NCBI GenBank assembly: GCA_020630875.1
Contig: JAHDIH010000005.1
Location: forward strand, 372,001-436,000
DNA from: Deltaproteobacteria bacterium
GTDB lineage: Bacteria; Myxococcota_A; Polyangia; Haliangiales; Haliangiaceae
DNA: 64,000 nucleotides
Direction of reading: 5' to 3'
The notes beneath the pieces are model-generated. The model was not told where the DNA came from. It made no database searches and saw only the letters and a program-made list of their open reading frames with translations. Numbering within the stretch: position 1 is the stretch's first letter; every line of letters starts with the position of its first letter. The position numbers and the translations under genes are program-made. Positions 34,716-42,725 of this stretch are shown here, piece by piece.

Positions 34716-35021
34716 CTACGCCGCAACACCATCGCGAATTTCAATAGCTTTTTTAACGAGACGGTTTCTTGTGTCGCTTTTGCTATGAATGATGGTTTCG
34801 ATCTCTGGAGCCAGTTGCTTGAGTTGGCGAGCCAATTGATTGGCATTGGTTCCTTCTAAGACCGAGGCGATAAACACGACGACGTAGGAACCCTCCCAAA
34901 TGTCTCTTACGGCATCTGAGGCACTGGCGCTCTCCATCACTTGAAAACCTTCGGCTTCCAAAGACTGGGCTAATTCACGACGTTCGCTGGTAATTTCATT
35001 GACGATCAAGACTGAAGACAT
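34716..35021 (-). CDS. phosphorylation-dead receiver-domain protein
   Basis: A 101-residue protein with the beta-alpha receiver pattern (VLIVNEITSERRELAQSLEA, SYVVVFIASVLEGTNANQLA, IETIIHSKSDTRNRLVKKAI). The acidic pair is changed to NE and the phospho-acceptor Asp in strand 3 is replaced by Ala (FIASVLEG), and the end that would carry the catalytic Lys is missing. It cannot be phosphorylated in the usual way and may act as a protein partner. An excellent AAGGGGG ribosome site precedes ATG 35021, and a promoter candidate lies just upstream. Confidence 0.8.
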   Translation of the reverse strand: MSSVLIVNEITSERRELAQSLEAEGFQVMESASASDAVRDIWEGSYVVVFIASVLEGTNANQLARQLKQLAPEIETIIHSKSDTRNRLVKKAIEIRDGVAA

Positions 35022-35068
35022 CTCGACCCCCTTTACTTGTTAGTTGGTATTGTTGCTTACAAAAACCT

Positions 35069-35098
35069 ATTATGGGCCAGCCGCACCATAAAGTGCAA
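35069..35098 (-). promoter_or_regulatory. promoter of the receiver-like gene
   Basis: On the minus strand TTGCAC (35098-35093), an 18 bp spacer and CATAAT (35074-35069) resemble a sigma-70 promoter. They would start transcription near 35062, about 40 bases before ATG 35021. Confidence 0.5.
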
Positions 35099-35170
35099 TA
35101 TTTTGGACCGATAAAAGGTTAGCTCGTTGGTGACGATGGTTCGTATACGCTTCTGTGGTATCCCAACCGT

Positions 35171-36019
35171 ATGTCGTGGTGGTCAAGCAATCGCGAATTA
35201 GCTTCCGAGCCGAAGACTTCGGTTCCTAAGGGGCTTTTTGAGAAATGTGGAAATTGTGCAGCGGCCATCAGTGTCGGGCAGTTGCTGGAATCCCTTTGGG
35301 TTTGTGGCGATTGTGGGCATCATCTGCGACTTCCGACACTGGCTCGTATCGAATCCATTGTTGACGAAGGTACTTTCGTAGAACATGACGAGTCGTTGCG
35401 TTCAGAAGATCCTCTCGAGTTTGTTGCAGCAGGAAAAACCTACGTTCAATCGCTGCAAAAACAATGGAACAAAAAGGGGCCGGAATCCGCTTACATCTCT
35501 GGGGCTGCCGACATTGAGGGCATCGCCACAGAAGTGGGATTCTTCGTTTTCGAATTCATGGGGGGGTCGATGGGGTCGGTGGTTGGCGAAAAAATTACGC
35601 GGCAATTCGAACGTTCCTTAAAAGAACGTCGGCCTGCGGTCGTCTTTTGCGCCTCGGGCGGGGCTCGAATGCAGGAAGGCGTTTTGTCGCTGATGCAAAT
35701 GGCCAAGACATCTGCGGCACGCTCGCGTCTGCGTGAGGCGTGCATCCCCTATATTGCGGTTTTGCTTCATCCAACAACGGGAGGGGTGGCCGCATCCATC
35801 GCGATGCTGGGAGATGTAATTATCGCGGAACCCAATGCGTTGATTGGCTTCGCGGGGCCTCGCGTGATTGAACAAACCATTGGCGAAAAATTACCAGCAG
35901 GATTTCAACGGTCAGAATATTTGGTGGAGCATGGGATGCTGGACCAAATCGTCGAAAGACACGAGTTGAAATCGCGAATCGCCCGGTACCTTCGTTGGTT
36001 TTCCGATGGCCAAGTATGA
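35171..36019 (+). CDS. accD: acetyl-CoA carboxylase carboxyltransferase subunit beta
   Basis: A 282-residue subunit of acetyl-CoA carboxylase, which makes malonyl-CoA for fatty acid synthesis. The N-terminal zinc ribbon is Cys26-x2-Cys29 and Cys45-x2-Cys48. The carboxyltransferase core shows EFMGGSMGSVVGEKITR, FCASGGARMQEGVLSLMQMA and LIGFAGPRVIEQTIGE. Length matches the family. It overlaps folC by 14 bp, an accD-folC pairing also seen in other proteobacteria. Confidence 0.97.
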   Translation: MSWWSSNRELASEPKTSVPKGLFEKCGNCAAAISVGQLLESLWVCGDCGHHLRLPTLARIESIVDEGTFVEHDESLRSEDPLEFVAAGKTYVQSLQKQWNKKGPESAYISGAADIEGIATEVGFFVFEFMGGSMGSVVGEKITRQFERSLKERRPAVVFCASGGARMQEGVLSLMQMAKTSAARSRLREACIPYIAVLLHPTTGGVAASIAMLGDVIIAEPNALIGFAGPRVIEQTIGEKLPAGFQRSEYLVEHGMLDQIVERHELKSRIARYLRWFSDGQV

Positions 36020-37208
36020 AGACATTCTAACGGAGCTTTATTCTAGGCAGCGAAAGGGCGTTGTCCTGGGTCTTCAGCGCATGCAGGTGGCACTTGGGCA
36101 GTTGGGACGGCCCGAGGCACGAGCGGTTAATGTCATCGTCGCAGGAACCAATGGTAAGGGGTCTACTTCCGCGTTTGTAGAGTCGGTGGCAATCGCTTCT
36201 GGTTTGTCTGTGGGGGTGTTTTCTTCGCCGCATCTCAATAGGTTTACCGAGCGTTTCCGGGTTAACGGGCACGAGGTTTCAAAGCAGCAGCTTGTGGCGG
36301 TGGCAGGTCCTATATTGAAGATGGGCCTGACCTTTTTCGAAACTTGCACGTTGTTGGCTGCTAAGATATTCGAACAGGCAAGTGTTGATTTGGGAGTTTA
36401 TGAGGTAGGGCTTGGGGGGCGTTTAGACGCGACGAACGCACTGGATTCATCGGTAGCGGCAGTTACATCGATTGGATTGGATCACCAAGAGTGGCTTGGA
36501 AACACGCTTACTGAAATCGCCGAAGAGAAAGCAGCCGTGTTTCGCGGCAGGGTGAGCGTAAACGGAAGTCGGTACCACTACGTTGACAACCTCGCAAAGC
36601 AGTGGGGAAGCTCAAAGATCAATGTAATCGAGCAAAGTGACTTGGAAACGGGACTGAAAGGTCAACATCAACGTCAGAATGCTGCGACGGCTTTGGGAGT
36701 TTGTCATGCTTTGACGCGATGGTTCCCTCGGTTAAGCGACGAGGAAGTATTACGACTGGGAATTGCCAGCGCTCGACTTCCGGGACGGTGGGAAGTTTTG
36801 CAACGCAGCCCCTTGGTCGTTTGCGACGGAGCACACAATCCATCTGGGGCGTTGGCCGTCCGCGACGAGATAGAAAGAAGGGACTTGCGACCAACGTTGG
36901 TGGTTGCTGGCTCTAAGGGAAAAGATCATGGTGCTATTGCTTCGATTCTTTCTCCGGTGGCCCGCCGCGTTATCGTGACGCAAGCAGCGCATCCGCGAGC
37001 TGAGGCCGCTGCAGAAGTCGCAAAATCATGGCGGACGTGCGAACTCGCAGGCAATTTAGCAGAAGCCGTACAACGTATCCCTGTCGGTCCGATTGTAATT
37101 TGTGGAAGTCTGTTTTTGGTAGGGGAAGCGCGAGCACTCTTTCTTGACGAACCGACCGATCCCCTAGTGGTGGGAGAAGAATTGCGCCAAGGGGTGATCA
37201 TCCCGTAA
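36006..37208 (+). CDS. folC: bifunctional folylpolyglutamate synthase / dihydrofolate synthase
   Basis: A 400-residue Mur-ligase-fold enzyme that adds glutamate to dihydropteroate and to folates. Signs are the P-loop VAGTNGKGSTSAFVES, SSPHLNRFTERFRVNG, EVGLGGRLDATNALD, TSIGLDHQEWLGNTLTEIAEEKA, and LPGRWEVLQRSPLVVCDGAHNP. Length is somewhat shorter than E. coli FolC (422). The start ATG 36006 lies within accD, so the two are coupled. Confidence 0.96.
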   Translation: MAKYEDILTELYSRQRKGVVLGLQRMQVALGQLGRPEARAVNVIVAGTNGKGSTSAFVESVAIASGLSVGVFSSPHLNRFTERFRVNGHEVSKQQLVAVAGPILKMGLTFFETCTLLAAKIFEQASVDLGVYEVGLGGRLDATNALDSSVAAVTSIGLDHQEWLGNTLTEIAEEKAAVFRGRVSVNGSRYHYVDNLAKQWGSSKINVIEQSDLETGLKGQHQRQNAATALGVCHALTRWFPRLSDEEVLRLGIASARLPGRWEVLQRSPLVVCDGAHNPSGALAVRDEIERRDLRPTLVVAGSKGKDHGAIASILSPVARRVIVTQAAHPRAEAAAEVAKSWRTCELAGNLAEAVQRIPVGPIVICGSLFLVGEARALFLDEPTDPLVVGEELRQGVIIP

Positions 37209-37217
37209 ACTCCTCTC

Positions 37218-37712
37218 ATGGGAAAAGGGATTGGTTTAGTATTGCTCACTGCGGCTTTGGGAGCGTCTTCGTCTTCAGCTCAACATCGCGAAGGAGAGTA
37301 TGGTGGGGTTACGCCGGGGGTGGTGACCCCCTACGAAGCACTCCCTAAGAAGCGGATTCTTTGGAAGAATAATAGAAAGAATGCGATGTATTGGGCCGGG
37401 TATTTACCAAGTAAGGACAGAATCTTTCTGCAGTTATCGTCAGAAGTAGCCCACGAGACCTCAGCGCAAGGCAAGAAGGCTTGGGTCTTCCTTCCAGGCA
37501 TTCGCCCGGCGCGCGGAAACTGGTGGCGGCGCATGGACACCTCCGGGTTCAAGAAAAGTCTGCAGGAGATCCGTGTGAAGCGGGTAGGAAAGCGGAGTAG
37601 TTGGGGACGGGCCGGACTGGTGATTGAACTAACTTTTGAAGAAGGAGGCTCACCAAGTGTCACGGGGCAAACGCTGGAGGATGGCTTCCATTATTTAATG
37701 CTTACGCTTTAG
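37218..37712 (+). CDS. exported hypothetical protein
   Basis: A 164-residue protein with a Sec signal (MGKGIGLVLLTAALGASSSSA). The mature chain is basic and beta-rich (KRILWKNNRKNAMYWAGYLP, KAWVFLPGIRPARGNWWRRM), and the last part (GLVIELTFEEGGSPSVTGQT) resembles an AMIN-like strand pattern, although I cannot assign a family. It starts 9 bp after folC and is likely in the same operon. Confidence 0.78.
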   Translation: MGKGIGLVLLTAALGASSSSAQHREGEYGGVTPGVVTPYEALPKKRILWKNNRKNAMYWAGYLPSKDRIFLQLSSEVAHETSAQGKKAWVFLPGIRPARGNWWRRMDTSGFKKSLQEIRVKRVGKRSSWGRAGLVIELTFEEGGSPSVTGQTLEDGFHYLMLTL

Positions 37713-37726
37713 CCGCTGGCAACGGA

Positions 37727-37755
37727 TTGGTTCTAATTACTGTCTATGGTATGGA
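37727..37755 (+). promoter_or_regulatory. weak promoter candidate upstream of the yfgM-like gene
   Basis: TTGGTT (37727-37732), 17 bp and TATGGA (37750-37755) overlap an inverted repeat ACTGTC...GACAGT (37739-37759). A further CTTGGT-ATCA-ACCAAG hairpin (37771-37786) lies just before the ribosome site GGAG. Confidence 0.3.
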
Positions 37756-37797
37756 CAGTGAGGAAATTGACTTGGTATCAACCAAGCCGGAGCAGAT

Positions 37798-38517
37798 ATG
37801 GCCAAAAAAGAGCAATTAAGTGAAAAGCAAGACGTATTTCTATCTAAGACCGAGCAAATCGGTGAAAAGTTAAAGCCCTATAAGAAGGCGCTCATCTTTG
37901 GTAGTTTAGCAATTTTGGTGGCGTTGGTAGCGCTCTTTGGATTCAGGCACATGCAGGGCAAGAAATCTCAAGAAGCTACTGCCAACTTACTTGACGTGAT
38001 CGATATAGGAGGCGATGCAATCCCTGATGGGGAAACCAAGAGTCGCGAGGAGCTTCTTTTGGCGGCACTTGACTCTCGTGGGGCTGCCTTAGAACCGGTT
38101 GGTTCTAGCTCAGAAGTACTACGAGCCTCAGCACTTTTTCGGAGCGGCAAGTTCGCGGAAGCTGCGGCGTCATGGCAAGAAATTGCTGGCAGCGACATGC
38201 CTGGTGGAATCAAACGAATGGCAAAGCAAGCACGAGTTCGCGCCCTTGACGCTGCTGGGAACCCAGGAGAGGCACTGTCCTTAGCGAGCTCTCTAGCTGC
38301 TGATGGAGCAGCCACAGGTAGTGATAAACTAATGCACGCTCAGCTTCTGATTGCCAGCGGTAAAGCGGAGGAGGCTAAGTCCATCCTCGAGACGATCAAA
38401 GAAAGCGAAGAGCTCGGAGTTGCAAAGCTTGCGAATCACTTGCTGACATCGCCAACATTGCCAACGCCTCCACCTGCCACAAGCACGGAACCTGAGACGG
38501 CTCCGGTGGAAAACTAA
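37798..38517 (+). CDS. YfgM-like tetratricopeptide membrane protein
   Basis: A 239-residue protein with one N-terminal membrane span (about residues 32-49, ALIFGSLAILVALVALFGF) and a periplasmic helical part built as TPR-like hairpins (EVLRASALFRSGKFAEAAAS, ALDAAGNPGEALSLASSLAA, HAQLLIASGKAEEAKSILET). In E. coli YfgM is encoded just upstream of bamB and associates with the SecYEG/PpiD periplasmic chaperone site; here the same adjacency holds with only 3 bp between the genes. The C-terminal tail is Pro/Thr-rich. Confidence 0.82.
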   Translation: MAKKEQLSEKQDVFLSKTEQIGEKLKPYKKALIFGSLAILVALVALFGFRHMQGKKSQEATANLLDVIDIGGDAIPDGETKSREELLLAALDSRGAALEPVGSSSEVLRASALFRSGKFAEAAASWQEIAGSDMPGGIKRMAKQARVRALDAAGNPGEALSLASSLAADGAATGSDKLMHAQLLIASGKAEEAKSILETIKESEELGVAKLANHLLTSPTLPTPPPATSTEPETAPVEN

Positions 38518-38520
38518 CAT

Positions 38521-39627
38521 TTGCGCCCCTTAATTTTAGCCATCTTGCTTGTGGCGTGTCAGCCGCCACCTGCGACGTTGCCATCACCTCCAGCAGTCCT
38601 GAGTTACCTGTGGAAAAAGGATTTGGCTCTGCGAATGAATGCGCAGGCTCCACAGGAGTTCTCTCAGCCTGGCGTTGACTCGCAAACGCTCTACGCTTCG
38701 AGTTCTGCAGGAGAAATGTGGGCGATGGACAAGCAGTCCGGGGAGTTAATTTGGCGCAAACCAATTGGTAGCGTTGCAGCGGCTCCGACCCCGTATCTAG
38801 GTCGGGTGTATGTAGGCACGAGGGATGGTCGTGTTAAAGCGTTAGAGCGTCACGACGGCAAAGAGTATTGGGCGCACCAAGTGAAGGGGGCGGTCGACAA
38901 TCGGGTTCGAGTGGCCGCCGCAAGCGATATGGTGCTTTTTACAACTGCCAACGATAAGGTGGTTGCGTTAGATTATCAAAGTGGCAAGCCCAAGTGGGAG
39001 TACGCTCCCGAGCCCGGTCCGATTAATCAGCTCAGAGGCAGTGCTGGATTGGCGATTGCGTCCGGAGTTGCGTTTACTGGCTTTTCAGATGGTTCTTTAA
39101 GAGCGATTCGTATTTCTAACGGAAGTCTTGTCTGGTCATCAAGTTTGTCAGAAGGCGGAGATGAGTACACAGACGTTGACGCGACCCCTAAGCTCGTCGG
39201 CGATCTCGTTGTTGCTGCCAACGCTGGGACCGGGGTTTACGGCCTTGAGAGGGAAAGTGGTGGCGTCCGTTGGAAGTTTCCGCTCTCCAATGTAGCGGGG
39301 ATCGCCGCGGATCGAAATCTCATCTATCTAACTGCCGTCGACAAGACCGTGGCTTTGGATCACAAGGGGATTTTGCGTTGGTCGCATAGTACGGAAGGCT
39401 ACGGCGACCCCAGCCCTCCCGTAATTCATGCAAACTACCTGATTTACTCTCTGCGAGATGGTGGGGTGGTCGTGGTGGATAAAACGACCGGAACTCCGCT
39501 TCAGCGGTTTGATCCAGGAGACGGGGTATCGACCACGCCTTGGGTTCATCCGGACGGGGACATGTTCTTTGTATCGAATCGCGGCATTCTGTACGCATTT
39601 CATCTCCGAAAATATCCTACTCAATAA
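38521..39627 (+). CDS. bamB: outer-membrane assembly lipoprotein BamB (PQQ-repeat propeller)
   Basis: A 368-residue beta-propeller lipoprotein. TTG 38521 begins MRPLILAILLVACQPPP with lipobox LVAC. The mature chain has about eight PQQ-like blades (for example LYASSSAGEMWAMDKQSGEL, VYVGTRDGRVKALERHDGKE, VLFTTANDKVVALDYQSGKP, and VVVVDKTTGTPLQRF). BamB binds BamA POTRA 2-3 and helps insert barrel proteins. The YfgM-BamB adjacency matches E. coli. bamA is about 10 kb away. Confidence 0.87.
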   Translation: MRPLILAILLVACQPPPATLPSPPAVLSYLWKKDLALRMNAQAPQEFSQPGVDSQTLYASSSAGEMWAMDKQSGELIWRKPIGSVAAAPTPYLGRVYVGTRDGRVKALERHDGKEYWAHQVKGAVDNRVRVAAASDMVLFTTANDKVVALDYQSGKPKWEYAPEPGPINQLRGSAGLAIASGVAFTGFSDGSLRAIRISNGSLVWSSSLSEGGDEYTDVDATPKLVGDLVVAANAGTGVYGLERESGGVRWKFPLSNVAGIAADRNLIYLTAVDKTVALDHKGILRWSHSTEGYGDPSPPVIHANYLIYSLRDGGVVVVDKTTGTPLQRFDPGDGVSTTPWVHPDGDMFFVSNRGILYAFHLRKYPTQ

Positions 39628-39643
39628 AAACTCGAGCCGATAT

Positions 39644-39673
39644 TTGACATCGGCTTGCGACTAAGTTTATAAG
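39644..39673 (+). promoter_or_regulatory. promoter of initiator tRNA gene
   Basis: A consensus TTGACA (39644-39649), 18 bp spacer and TATAAG (39668-39673). Transcription would begin near 39680, a few bases before the tRNA. The -35 overlaps a small stem (GAGCCGAT...ATCGGCTT) after bamB. Confidence 0.65.
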
Positions 39674-39684
39674 ACACTCCCTGA

Positions 39685-39758
<74 letters not shown>

Positions 39759-39762
39759 CAAA

Positions 39763-39796
39763 GAAACGCCTGGAACTCCAGGCGTTTCGCATTTTT
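39763..39796 (+). terminator. rho-independent terminator after tRNA-fMet
   Basis: GAAACGCCTGG (39763-39773) pairs with CCAGGCGTTTC (39778-39788) around AACT, and TTTTT follows at 39792-39796. Ends the tRNA transcript before the convergent sigma-factor gene. Confidence 0.85.
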
Positions 39797-39877
39797 CGGC
39801 TAGAACGCAAGAACTTAGAACGGTCTGCTAATTCATTCATTACGCGTTTTTTTTGCGCACCGCGGTACTCCCGAGCG

Positions 39878-40621
39878 TTATGCCTCTGTGGGAGCAAGAA
39901 TTCTAGAAAATGAAGCATCCAACTGGCTACCTAGTGACGCCACGATTTCATCGATTATGCTTGGGGAGGCACCCAGCTCGTTGGCCATGGACTCCTTGGT
40001 GGCCTTGAGTAGCGAGAGTCGAATATCTACCAGCCAACGCCTTAGGGTGGCTGGGTGGCACTGGTACAATGTGGCAATATCGGATTGGGCAATACTAGCA
40101 TCTAGCGTCAAACGAAGGATGTTTCGCTCTCTACTAGAAAGTTTTTGCACCGCGGTGGCGAATGCCGCCTTGAACTCCTTATTATGCTTCTTAGCAGCTA
40201 CGGTCAGGTCAGGAAAACGTTCCAGTGCTTCCTCACTTGTGGTGGGCTTTGTCTTGCGATGGATACTAATCGCCGTGCGACCTGCAATTAGCGCAACAAG
40301 TCCAGGGAGGTTTCCTCTGTGCGCGTAACGGACTATTGCCGGTGGGGGGCCAAGGAGCAGCTTCTCCCGAGTACGTTGAAGCACTTCATCAGCAAAGTCA
40401 TGACCGTCCATCAGATGGCCAACCTTTACTTTGGCGCGAGTGAGCCAAAGCTCTACTTGTTTCACGGCCCTAGCGTCTTCGTTTATCGCTGCCGCAGCAA
40501 GGTAGAGCGATTCAAAACCTGCGGCAGAGGTCGGGGGAGTGATTTCGTATGCAGCCAGCAGTTCAAGAAGCGTCTCGATGCTCACGTCGATTTCGGGCCA
40601 TCGCTTTCGACCTATGGCCAC
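39878..40621 (-). CDS. RNA polymerase sigma-70 factor, myxobacterial type
   Basis: A sigma-70-type protein of about 247 residues resembling the family annotated from Myxococcales sigma factors (TIGR03001-like). It contains KVGHLMDGHDFADEVLQRTR-style region 2 helices, a region with GNLPGLVALIAGRTAISIHR, and a region-4-like helix-turn-helix LSSRERNILRLTLDASIAQS then DIATLYQCHPATLRRWLVDI near 180-225. I chose GTG 40621 since GAGG precedes it at a good distance; GTG 40660 and ATG 40699 are in frame, but overlap the divergent kinase gene or leave only 2 bp between starts. It is divergent from a kinase that has an anti-sigma-like zinc finger, suggesting the two regulate each other. Confidence 0.8.
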   Translation of the reverse strand: MAIGRKRWPEIDVSIETLLELLAAYEITPPTSAAGFESLYLAAAAINEDARAVKQVELWLTRAKVKVGHLMDGHDFADEVLQRTREKLLLGPPPAIVRYAHRGNLPGLVALIAGRTAISIHRKTKPTTSEEALERFPDLTVAAKKHNKEFKAAFATAVQKLSSRERNILRLTLDASIAQSDIATLYQCHPATLRRWLVDIRLSLLKATKESMANELGASPSIIDEIVASLGSQLDASFSRILAPTEA

Positions 40622-40662
40622 ACAGGCCTCAGCGGTTTTCTCATTGCTGGAAGGAGTCACTT

Positions 40663-42720
40663 GTGAAAAAGTATAATCTAGTGCCAGCCGCAGGAACATG
40701 CTTCGACGATGCAAAGCTTCTGGATATCGCAGATGGTAGCTGGCCGGACATGACCGAGGTAGATAATCACGTCGATACCTGCATAAGCTGTCGTGAGCTT
40801 TTGGCACTGGCCGTTAGTGGAAGCAGCATGCCGAAGAACGTAGGGCGCTACACTCCTTATCGGCTAGTAGGTCAAGGAGGCTTTGGGGTAGTTTACGCAG
40901 CAGAGGATCCATTGTTAGCTCGTGAGGTAGCGATAAAGATCATAGATAAGCGGATGATCGATGCGGCTCGCTGTTTGGCTGAAGCGCAAGATTTGGCAAA
41001 AGTTAAGAACCCTCACGTACTATCGGTGTTCGATGTGATTGAGAGCGACACGCACGTCGCTATTGTCACCGAGTTGCTTCAGGATGCTGTGCCGATTGAT
41101 GCGTGGGCACGCAACAAGCCAAGGGACGTGATAGCGCAAGCGATGAGGGACGTTTGCCAAGGCATTGCGGCTATTCATCAAGTAGGGCTTCGTCACGGAG
41201 ACATTAAGCCTGCCAATATCGTCCTGGAAGGTTCTCGCGTCGTAGTGATTGATCTAGGACTCGCGAGTCGTGGAGGAGGCACTCCACGATATATGTCACC
41301 AAAGAAACTTCAAAGTGGAAGCGACCCCGGCGAAGATGTTTACGCGTTAGGGCAAGTGCTCCAGGAACTTACTTCTGGTTGCGAAATGTTTTCTGGAGCG
41401 GAAGGACCAAGTCACCTTATGGAACTTAAGCGCAAGGAAGTAGCTAGCGATCTAGTTGCCGCGGCGGCAATGCGAGGGGAATACTCCAATGTTCAAAAGT
41501 TGGCCCAAGCGCTAGAACCACCGAAGAAATCTCGGCGTCAACTCGCACTTCTATTGCTTTTTGTTGGCATTGTTGCCGTGATCACGGCGATTTTCACTCG
41601 GGAAAGTTCCTCAATCGGCTGGGGGTGCATGGACAATGTTTCACGTGCCTACGAGCATCATCAAAGTGCACGGGTGCTAAAGACCGCATCGGCTCTTTGT
41701 GTCCGCGGTGGTATCACTAAGCCGCAACAACAATGCCTTGAAAACCCTGCGTTGGATCCCGCAACATGTCAGTACTCTGATGACTCGTCGCAGTCAGCAA
41801 ATGCGGGACTTGTCGCCATTAAGCAAGCAAGGTTAGCAACTGCTGCGGGTAATCTCAAAGAGGCGCGAGGGTGGCTTGCTAAATCGGAAGGTATTCAACG
41901 AGCCCATGTGGTGACCCCAGCAAAACTACAAGTCGAAAACTTACTACTTGATGGCGAACTTAATGCGCATGAAGGAAATCTCGAGGTTGCGATAGAGCGG
42001 CTAAAGAAAGCAAACTCCCTTGATGGGACGCGGTCGGATATTCTGACCGCACTCGCTAACGCGTACAGGCTGAGTGGCTCCCTCGATAAATCTCTAAGCT
42101 TGCATAAGCGAGCCCTCGCGCTGGACGAAGAAGCAGGGCGCGAGAAATCACTGGCACGGCATTTTCACAATATTGGGGGAGTGTTTCGAATGAAGTTGCA
42201 CTTTACCGATGCACTTGCATTCTATCGAAGGAGCTTGGCGTTGAAGGAGGCGCCGTTGGATAGAGCCCTAACAATGAACAGCATCGGTATCACCCAGCTA
42301 GCAATGGATGACTGGCGCCTTAGCGTGGCAACCCTTGCAAAGGGAAGGCGTATTGTGAGGGGGACAGGGCATGAAGTGGAAGCGCTCATCAACTACAATT
42401 TTGCCCTTGCAAGTAAACAAGGAAGAAAAGTTGTCGCTTGTAGAGAGGCCGCGCTTGTTGCTACGAGCTTGTTTACAGCTCTGCGTGGACGCGCCAGTGA
42501 CCAGGCGGTGCAGGCTCGAGAACTGGCGCAGCAATGCCGCAGGGAGAGGTTGAACCGGGAGTATCCACCTAAGTTAAAGACTTCGGTTCCCGGTGGCAAC
42601 ACGCTCTACGAGCACCAAAAGCCCCTGACTTCTCCCCGCAATCCACCCAACCCAACGGTTGCACCAAAGCGTACTCCGCCCCCCGCAGGAAGCACTCAAT
42701 ACTTTCACGACGGAGCATAG
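40663..42720 (+). CDS. Ser/Thr kinase with N-terminal zinc-finger (anti-sigma-like) and C-terminal TPR
   Basis: A 685-residue membrane kinase. GTG 40663 follows a very good GGAAGGAG site at 40649-40656. Residues 36-43 form HVDTCISC, the H-x3-C-x2-C signature of zinc-binding anti-sigma factors. A Hanks-type kinase follows: GQGGFGVVYAAED (70-82), VAIK (Lys92), HGDIKPANI (178-186, R replaced by G so non-RD) and DLGLASRGGG in place of DFG. A membrane span lies at about 293-312 and about 360 residues with TPR motifs (AKQARLATAAGNLKEARGWL, NAYRLSGSLDKSLSLHKRAL) extend into the periplasm. It probably links an outside signal to the sigma factor encoded divergently. Confidence 0.88.
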   Translation: MKKYNLVPAAGTCFDDAKLLDIADGSWPDMTEVDNHVDTCISCRELLALAVSGSSMPKNVGRYTPYRLVGQGGFGVVYAAEDPLLAREVAIKIIDKRMIDAARCLAEAQDLAKVKNPHVLSVFDVIESDTHVAIVTELLQDAVPIDAWARNKPRDVIAQAMRDVCQGIAAIHQVGLRHGDIKPANIVLEGSRVVVIDLGLASRGGGTPRYMSPKKLQSGSDPGEDVYALGQVLQELTSGCEMFSGAEGPSHLMELKRKEVASDLVAAAAMRGEYSNVQKLAQALEPPKKSRRQLALLLLFVGIVAVITAIFTRESSSIGWGCMDNVSRAYEHHQSARVLKTASALCVRGGITKPQQQCLENPALDPATCQYSDDSSQSANAGLVAIKQARLATAAGNLKEARGWLAKSEGIQRAHVVTPAKLQVENLLLDGELNAHEGNLEVAIERLKKANSLDGTRSDILTALANAYRLSGSLDKSLSLHKRALALDEEAGREKSLARHFHNIGGVFRMKLHFTDALAFYRRSLALKEAPLDRALTMNSIGITQLAMDDWRLSVATLAKGRRIVRGTGHEVEALINYNFALASKQGRKVVACREAALVATSLFTALRGRASDQAVQARELAQQCRRERLNREYPPKLKTSVPGGNTLYEHQKPLTSPRNPPNPTVAPKRTPPPAGSTQYFHDGA

Positions 42721-42725
42721 ATTGA

